From positions 1,054,001 through 1,118,000 of the forward strand of contig OY969813.1 in assembly GCA_963703355.1 (NCBI GenBank): DNA of 64,000 bases. Reading direction: 5' to 3'. Source of the stretch: Puia sp963703355. Its GTDB lineage: Bacteria; Bacteroidota; Bacteroidia; Chitinophagales; Chitinophagaceae. Below, piece by piece: positions 60,228 to 64,000 of this stretch; positions within the stretch are counted from its first letter, which is position 1; each line of letters opens with the position of its first letter. Both the position numbers and the translations under genes were made by a program. Under the pieces are notes generated by a model. The model was given only the letters and a program-made list of their open reading frames with translations. It did not search any database and had not been told where the DNA came from.

Positions 60228-62609
60228 TTATTCCGATCTTAAATTTTTTGAAGGATTTGAAAGCGCTGCTTTTGCTGAATGAAAGGTTGCCGTAAGTATG
60301 GCCGTGACAATGATCAGCAAGGCTGATAAAATAAACGGAAGGGCCGATATGCCCGGATTATATGAAAATACTTTCAGCCAGTTACTCATAAAATAATAAG
60401 CAACCGGGAAAGCTATGGCCGCGGCAATCAATGCGAGCCAGAAATAATTCCTGGTAATTAGTGTGATTATTTCCCCGACACTCGCGCCCAACACCCTGCG
60501 CACGCTGATTTCTTTTTGTCGTTGTTGCGTTGTATAAGCCGTCAAGCCCAGCAAACCCAGACAGGTAATAATGATCGTGAGCACCGCCAGCGACGCGAAT
60601 ATTTTCCCACGTTTCTGGTCCGCCACATATTGCGAATTCAGTCCTTCATCCAGAAATTTAAATTCGAAAGGCAGTGCGGGGAAATATTTCTTCCATACTG
60701 CTTCCACCTGCGCGATCGAATTCCTTGAATTGCCCGGCTTCAGCTTCATGATATAGGTATTATTCAACGGCCCGTAAAAAAACAACAGCGGCTGAATCGG
60801 ATTATACAACGAATTCTGATTAAAATCTTTTACCACACCTACAACTTCGAGATAATCTTTGACAGCAGTATCACCCGGGAAAGTAATACGCTGACCGATT
60901 GGCTGATCCCATGCAAAATGTTTTACAAAACTCGTGTTTACCATGATGCCGTGTGAAGTATCTGCAGCCTCAAAATTTCGTCCCGCGACAAGCTTGATTC
61001 CGAGCGCTGAAAAATAATGGGCATCAACGCCATAACATTCGATTGCCTTATCCAGATGACCGGTTTTCGTTTGCATCCTGAAGAGATTCAAATTGGTATT
61101 ACCTGATCCGGGATAAGATCCTCCTACCCCCACTTCAGCCACGGATGACAATCTGCGAAAATCATTTCCCATTGCAATGATCTTGTCGGGCTCATATTTA
61201 CCCGTGTTGACTACTACTGTCATCACCTGGTTTTTGTCAAATCCCAGGTCTTTGTTTCTCATATATTCCAGCTGGCGGTAGACGATCCAGGTACAAATCA
61301 GCATCACCATGGCAATGGAAAATTGCAATACAACCAGCGTTCTGCGGAGATTGATATTGCCGGATGCTTTTGACAGTGCACCTTTCAATATGCTCACCGG
61401 CTGAAATGCAGACAAATAAAAAGCAGGATAACTTCCACCGATGAGCCCGGTGAATAAACCAATGCCGATTATTAATAAAATATTGAATGGCTGCAAAAGA
61501 GTCATGACGGAAAATGATTTCCCCGAAATCGAATTGAAAAAAGGAAATAATAATACAATCAGTATAAAACTTAATATCACAGCCGCCATCGCCGTGAGTA
61601 TGGATTCTCCCAGAAACTGCAGAATCAACTGTCCGCGCCCTGAACCGGTCACTTTCCTTATACCAATTTCTTTTGCTCTTCGCGCTGATCTGGCCGTAGT
61701 GAGATTCATATAATTAATGCAGGCAATGAGCAGCATAAAAAATGCGACCGCGGAGAAAGTATAGATATAGGACATACTTCCCAATTCTTCCGGTTCTCTT
61801 TCCAGGTCTGAATGAAGGTGAATGTCGACAATCGGTTGTGCGTAAAATCGCATCTTCACGCCAAACGGATCAAATACGGGCTTTACAAATTTCTCAACAG
61901 TCTGATCTACTTTTTTCTGAAATGCCTGCCGACTTGCTCCCGGCTTTAATAATGCGTAAGTGAAATAACTAAAACTACCCCACTGCTGATTATAGTTGTT
62001 TGAGTCAGAAGACATGGAGATGAGCATATTGTAACGTATATGCGCATTTTCGGGAATATCTTCAAATACGCCAGTTACTTTGTAAAGATCATAGACCGTG
62101 TGCAGCGTCTTGCCAACGGCTGTTGCGTTTTTGCCGAAATATTTATCGGCGGTGGTTCTATTAATGACGACGCTTTTCGGTTCAATGAGTGCTGTATTTG
62201 GGTTTCCCTCCAAAAATTTAGCAGTAAAAATCTTGAAGATATTACTGTCGGCGTAATAAACTTTTGTTTCGAAGAAACTTTTATCGTCTACCTTAAACAA
62301 TGTTCTTTCCCTGCCTAACATCCGGGCAGCTTCCTGCACTTCGGGATAGTCTTTTTTCATTTGAAAAGCCAGGGGGGCCTCCGTGATGGTGAAATTAGTA
62401 TTCTTATCTTTTTCTGTAACGTAGGTCACGATACGGTAAATGCGATCCGCGTTCGTGTTAAAACGATCGTAGCCGAGTTCATCTCTTACATAAAAGATTA
62501 GAAACAGGCTGAACGTGATTCCGATGGTAAGGCCCAGTATATTGATCAGGCTGAACCATTTGTCTTTTCTAAAATTGCGCAGGGCAATTCGTAATACATT
62601 TTTGAACAT
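60228..62609 (-). CDS. FtsX/MacB-like ABC transporter permease (793 aa)
   Basis: Same family as 38771-41128: N-terminus MFKNVLRIALRNFRKDKWFS, helix, large periplasmic MacB-like domain, FtsX halves with SARRAKEIGIRKVTGSGRGQ and QRQKEISVRRVLGASVGEII, and end SNPSKNLRSE. Works with an ABC ATPase not found nearby. ATG 62609 is the usual start. An upstream palindrome like that of the other FtsX gene (62767-62788) suggests shared control. It faces away from the DUF4097-like gene. Confidence 0.93.
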   Translation of the reverse strand: MFKNVLRIALRNFRKDKWFSLINILGLTIGITFSLFLIFYVRDELGYDRFNTNADRIYRIVTYVTEKDKNTNFTITEAPLAFQMKKDYPEVQEAARMLGRERTLFKVDDKSFFETKVYYADSNIFKIFTAKFLEGNPNTALIEPKSVVINRTTADKYFGKNATAVGKTLHTVYDLYKVTGVFEDIPENAHIRYNMLISMSSDSNNYNQQWGSFSYFTYALLKPGASRQAFQKKVDQTVEKFVKPVFDPFGVKMRFYAQPIVDIHLHSDLEREPEELGSMSYIYTFSAVAFFMLLIACINYMNLTTARSARRAKEIGIRKVTGSGRGQLILQFLGESILTAMAAVILSFILIVLLFPFFNSISGKSFSVMTLLQPFNILLIIGIGLFTGLIGGSYPAFYLSAFQPVSILKGALSKASGNINLRRTLVVLQFSIAMVMLICTWIVYRQLEYMRNKDLGFDKNQVMTVVVNTGKYEPDKIIAMGNDFRRLSSVAEVGVGGSYPGSGNTNLNLFRMQTKTGHLDKAIECYGVDAHYFSALGIKLVAGRNFEAADTSHGIMVNTSFVKHFAWDQPIGQRITFPGDTAVKDYLEVVGVVKDFNQNSLYNPIQPLLFFYGPLNNTYIMKLKPGNSRNSIAQVEAVWKKYFPALPFEFKFLDEGLNSQYVADQKRGKIFASLAVLTIIITCLGLLGLTAYTTQQRQKEISVRRVLGASVGEIITLITRNYFWLALIAAAIAFPVAYYFMSNWLKVFSYNPGISALPFILSALLIIVTAILTATFHSAKAALSNPSKNLRSE

Positions 62610-62766
62610 AAGGAGCTGTTAGGCTTTGGGAAATAATACTTAGACGGTCATGCTGACTCATATGTTTCAACAACAGCACCAATATTCCAAATATTTGATA
62701 TTCAATCGTATATTGATTTTAAATGCTGTAAAAACTGTTCGTTTCTGGCACAGTAAACCGGTCAAC

Positions 62767-62788
62767 GGTTGTATCGCAAGCGGACAAC
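62767..62788. promoter_or_regulatory. palindromic upstream element of the second FtsX gene
   Basis: Read on the minus strand: GTTGTCCG-CTTG-CGATACAACC. It matches the element at 38652-38674 (TTGTCCGCT..CGGATA.CAACC). It lies in the region between the divergent FtsX and DUF4097-like genes and could serve both. Confidence 0.5.
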
Positions 62789-62877
62789 CGCGTTTTAAAC
62801 CTGTTGTTAACTGACTGATATTCATATGCCCTAAGGAATGGCACGCCATTTAATGTACTCTTTATAAAAAACGACTC

Positions 62878-63864
62878 ATGAGAAGGATTTTCTTTGTTGC
62901 CATTTTTGCGGTTATATGTTCTGTTACTGTTGCCCAGAACAATTCCTCCAAAGATTTATACCTGACCAAATCATTTAATGATGCCGGGTTCAAAAAAATA
63001 GATGTGGAAACCAGCCATGGAGATATTTCCGTTTCTGTTGTCCCGGCGGCAGAAACCCGTGTTGAAGTATATGTACATTCCAACAACTTTTATGATATAC
63101 TAACGAAAGAACAGATTCAAAAAAAGCTGGATGAGTACTATACGTTGAATGTGTCGTTATCGGGTGATGCACTGAGGGCAGTTGCGCATCGGAAAAAAGA
63201 TTTCCCGGACGGCATGTCTTCCCTCCGTATTTCTTTTATGATTTATGCGACGAAGGACAAATCAAACGCATTAACAACCGATCACGGCAATATTGATCTT
63301 TCAGGCATGAAGGGCGATCAGCAATTACATACTGACCATGGAGATATCAGCGCTTCGTATATAACCGGCAAACTGTACGCGGTCACGGATCACGGCAATG
63401 TATCTGTGAAGGAATCGAACGATGACATTGACATTCGCACTGATCATGGCGACCTCGTGTTAGACAACGTGAAGGGTAAAATGCATGCGGTTACTGACCA
63501 CGGCAATGTTACGGGTCAGATGATCAACGGTGTTTTGTATGCCACTACTTCCCATGGTGATATTGATCTCAGAAACCTGAGCTGCAGCGTAGAAACATCT
63601 ACGGATCACGGCAATGTAAGTGTTAGCGTAGATAAAATATCAGGAGATATTAAAGCAGATAATTCTCATGGCGATATATCGATGCACCTCCCGACAGGCA
63701 ATGGGTTGGATCTCGATTTGCATGGAAAAGGCGTTAGTATGAATTCAAAGGAAGTATTCAATGGAACGATGAATAAAGATGAGGTAGAAGGAACACTGAA
63801 TGGTGGTGGCGCGAAAATTTCTGCAAGAACCGATAAGGGTGATGTTAATTTGTCAGTAAGATGA
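62878..63864 (+). CDS. DUF4097-like secreted repeat protein (328 aa)
   Basis: Signal peptide (MRRIFFVAIFAVICSVTVAQ) and a right-handed beta-solenoid made of about ten short repeats, each holding a T-D/S-H-G-D/N turn: SHGDISVSV, TDHGNIDLSG, TDHGDISAS, TDHGNVSVK, TDHGDLVLD, TDHGNVTG, TSHGDIDL, TDHGNVSVSV, NSHGDISMH and TDKGDVNLS. This is the putative adhesin (DUF4097) family. The stacked His residues on one face could bind metal, but this is inference. It diverges from the FtsX permease gene. Confidence 0.85.
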   Translation: MRRIFFVAIFAVICSVTVAQNNSSKDLYLTKSFNDAGFKKIDVETSHGDISVSVVPAAETRVEVYVHSNNFYDILTKEQIQKKLDEYYTLNVSLSGDALRAVAHRKKDFPDGMSSLRISFMIYATKDKSNALTTDHGNIDLSGMKGDQQLHTDHGDISASYITGKLYAVTDHGNVSVKESNDDIDIRTDHGDLVLDNVKGKMHAVTDHGNVTGQMINGVLYATTSHGDIDLRNLSCSVETSTDHGNVSVSVDKISGDIKADNSHGDISMHLPTGNGLDLDLHGKGVSMNSKEVFNGTMNKDEVEGTLNGGGAKISARTDKGDVNLSVR

Positions 63865-63988
63865 TTCGGTAATTTATGTGCGCTCGGAAAATAAATAGCA
63901 GTAAAATAAAAAAGCACCATATTTATTTTTTAAATAATTAGAAACTTTTAAATAATTTATTCATCTTTGTGTTGTTAAACAAATAAAA

Positions 63989-64000
63989 ATGCGCCAGGTA
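63989..64000 (+). CDS. possible start of the next gene (4 codons)
   Basis: ATG at 63989 opens a frame to the window edge. A CATCTTTG box (63962-63969) close to TAnnTTTG lies 19 bp upstream, with a weak TTAG 20 bases before it. Too short to say more. Confidence 0.3.

Noticed and set aside
62610..62700. Sigma-54 promoter for the second FtsX gene
   Set aside because: No TGGCAC...TTGC pair with the correct ten-base spacing was found there.
1..64000. tRNA or rRNA genes
   Set aside because: No cloverleaf with TTCRA or ribosomal RNA stretches seen in any intergenic region.

Overview
The window looks like a chromosomal stretch of a Bacteroidota bacterium, most likely Chitinophagaceae-like (inference). 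Supporting signs are a TonB-dependent receptor of the outer-membrane beta-barrel type, two FtsX/MacB-like permeases of about 790 residues, a propeller-type histidine kinase paired with a LytTR regulator, DUF2147, DUF1543 and PepSY-like proteins, many signal peptides ending in AQ, lipoboxes, and promoters of the TTG / TAnnTTTG kind with few Shine-Dalgarno sequences. I see no rRNA, tRNA, CRISPR array, integrase or transposase.

Layout. 0-4.6 kb: edge-truncated TonB receptor, PAP2 phosphatase, and a YncE-like propeller / response regulator / histidine kinase operon. 4.6-12.7 kb: small enzymes, a TPR histidine kinase, a cyclase-SUMF1-hydrolase fusion, acetyltransferase, and an orphan NTF2-fold immunity-like protein. 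12.7-16.6 kb is a decay zone: a deleted reductase, a frameshifted NIPSNAP-like gene, a DUF4267/Crp chimera and an FtsX tail fragment surround an AraC-SDR pair. An 891-bp unit with 12-bp terminal inverted repeats also lies here and carries one AT-rich lipoprotein gene. 16.6-18.2 kb: acetyltransferase and DHFR-like reductase. 18.2-25.6 kb: a six-gene ABC export operon under a GntR (YtrA-like) repressor with a clear operator. 25.6-29.8 kb: second YncE-like propeller, then outer-membrane barrel / DedA / glycosyltransferase. 29.8-35.5 kb: small membrane and secreted proteins. 35.7-42.2 kb: M13 peptidase, TauE/SafE, FtsX permease, bestrophin-like channel. 42.2-42.7 kb: gene remnants. 42.8-46.0 kb: a 1089-residue double-lectin zincin protein. 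46.2-48.0 kb: ArsR repressor with three like operators, DUF2147, SDR. 48.0-52.9 kb: OmpR/HK pair followed by an 11-bp direct-repeat operator and a secreted protein / lipoprotein / YgiC-like ligase group. 52.9-64 kb: NTF2-like protein, subtilisin, LytTR system, porin, second FtsX permease and a DUF4097-like protein.

Themes. Sensing and envelope transport dominate: four two-component kinases, three DNA-binding repressors or activators, three ABC systems. Operators can be matched to their regulator genes at three loci (GntR, ArsR, OmpR-type). Heptameric tandem repeats sit right behind stop codons at several places, and the two intact FtsX genes share an upstream palindrome. The most unusual items are the inverted-repeat-bounded cassette at 14.9-15.8 kb and the giant zincin protein at 42.8-46.0 kb.
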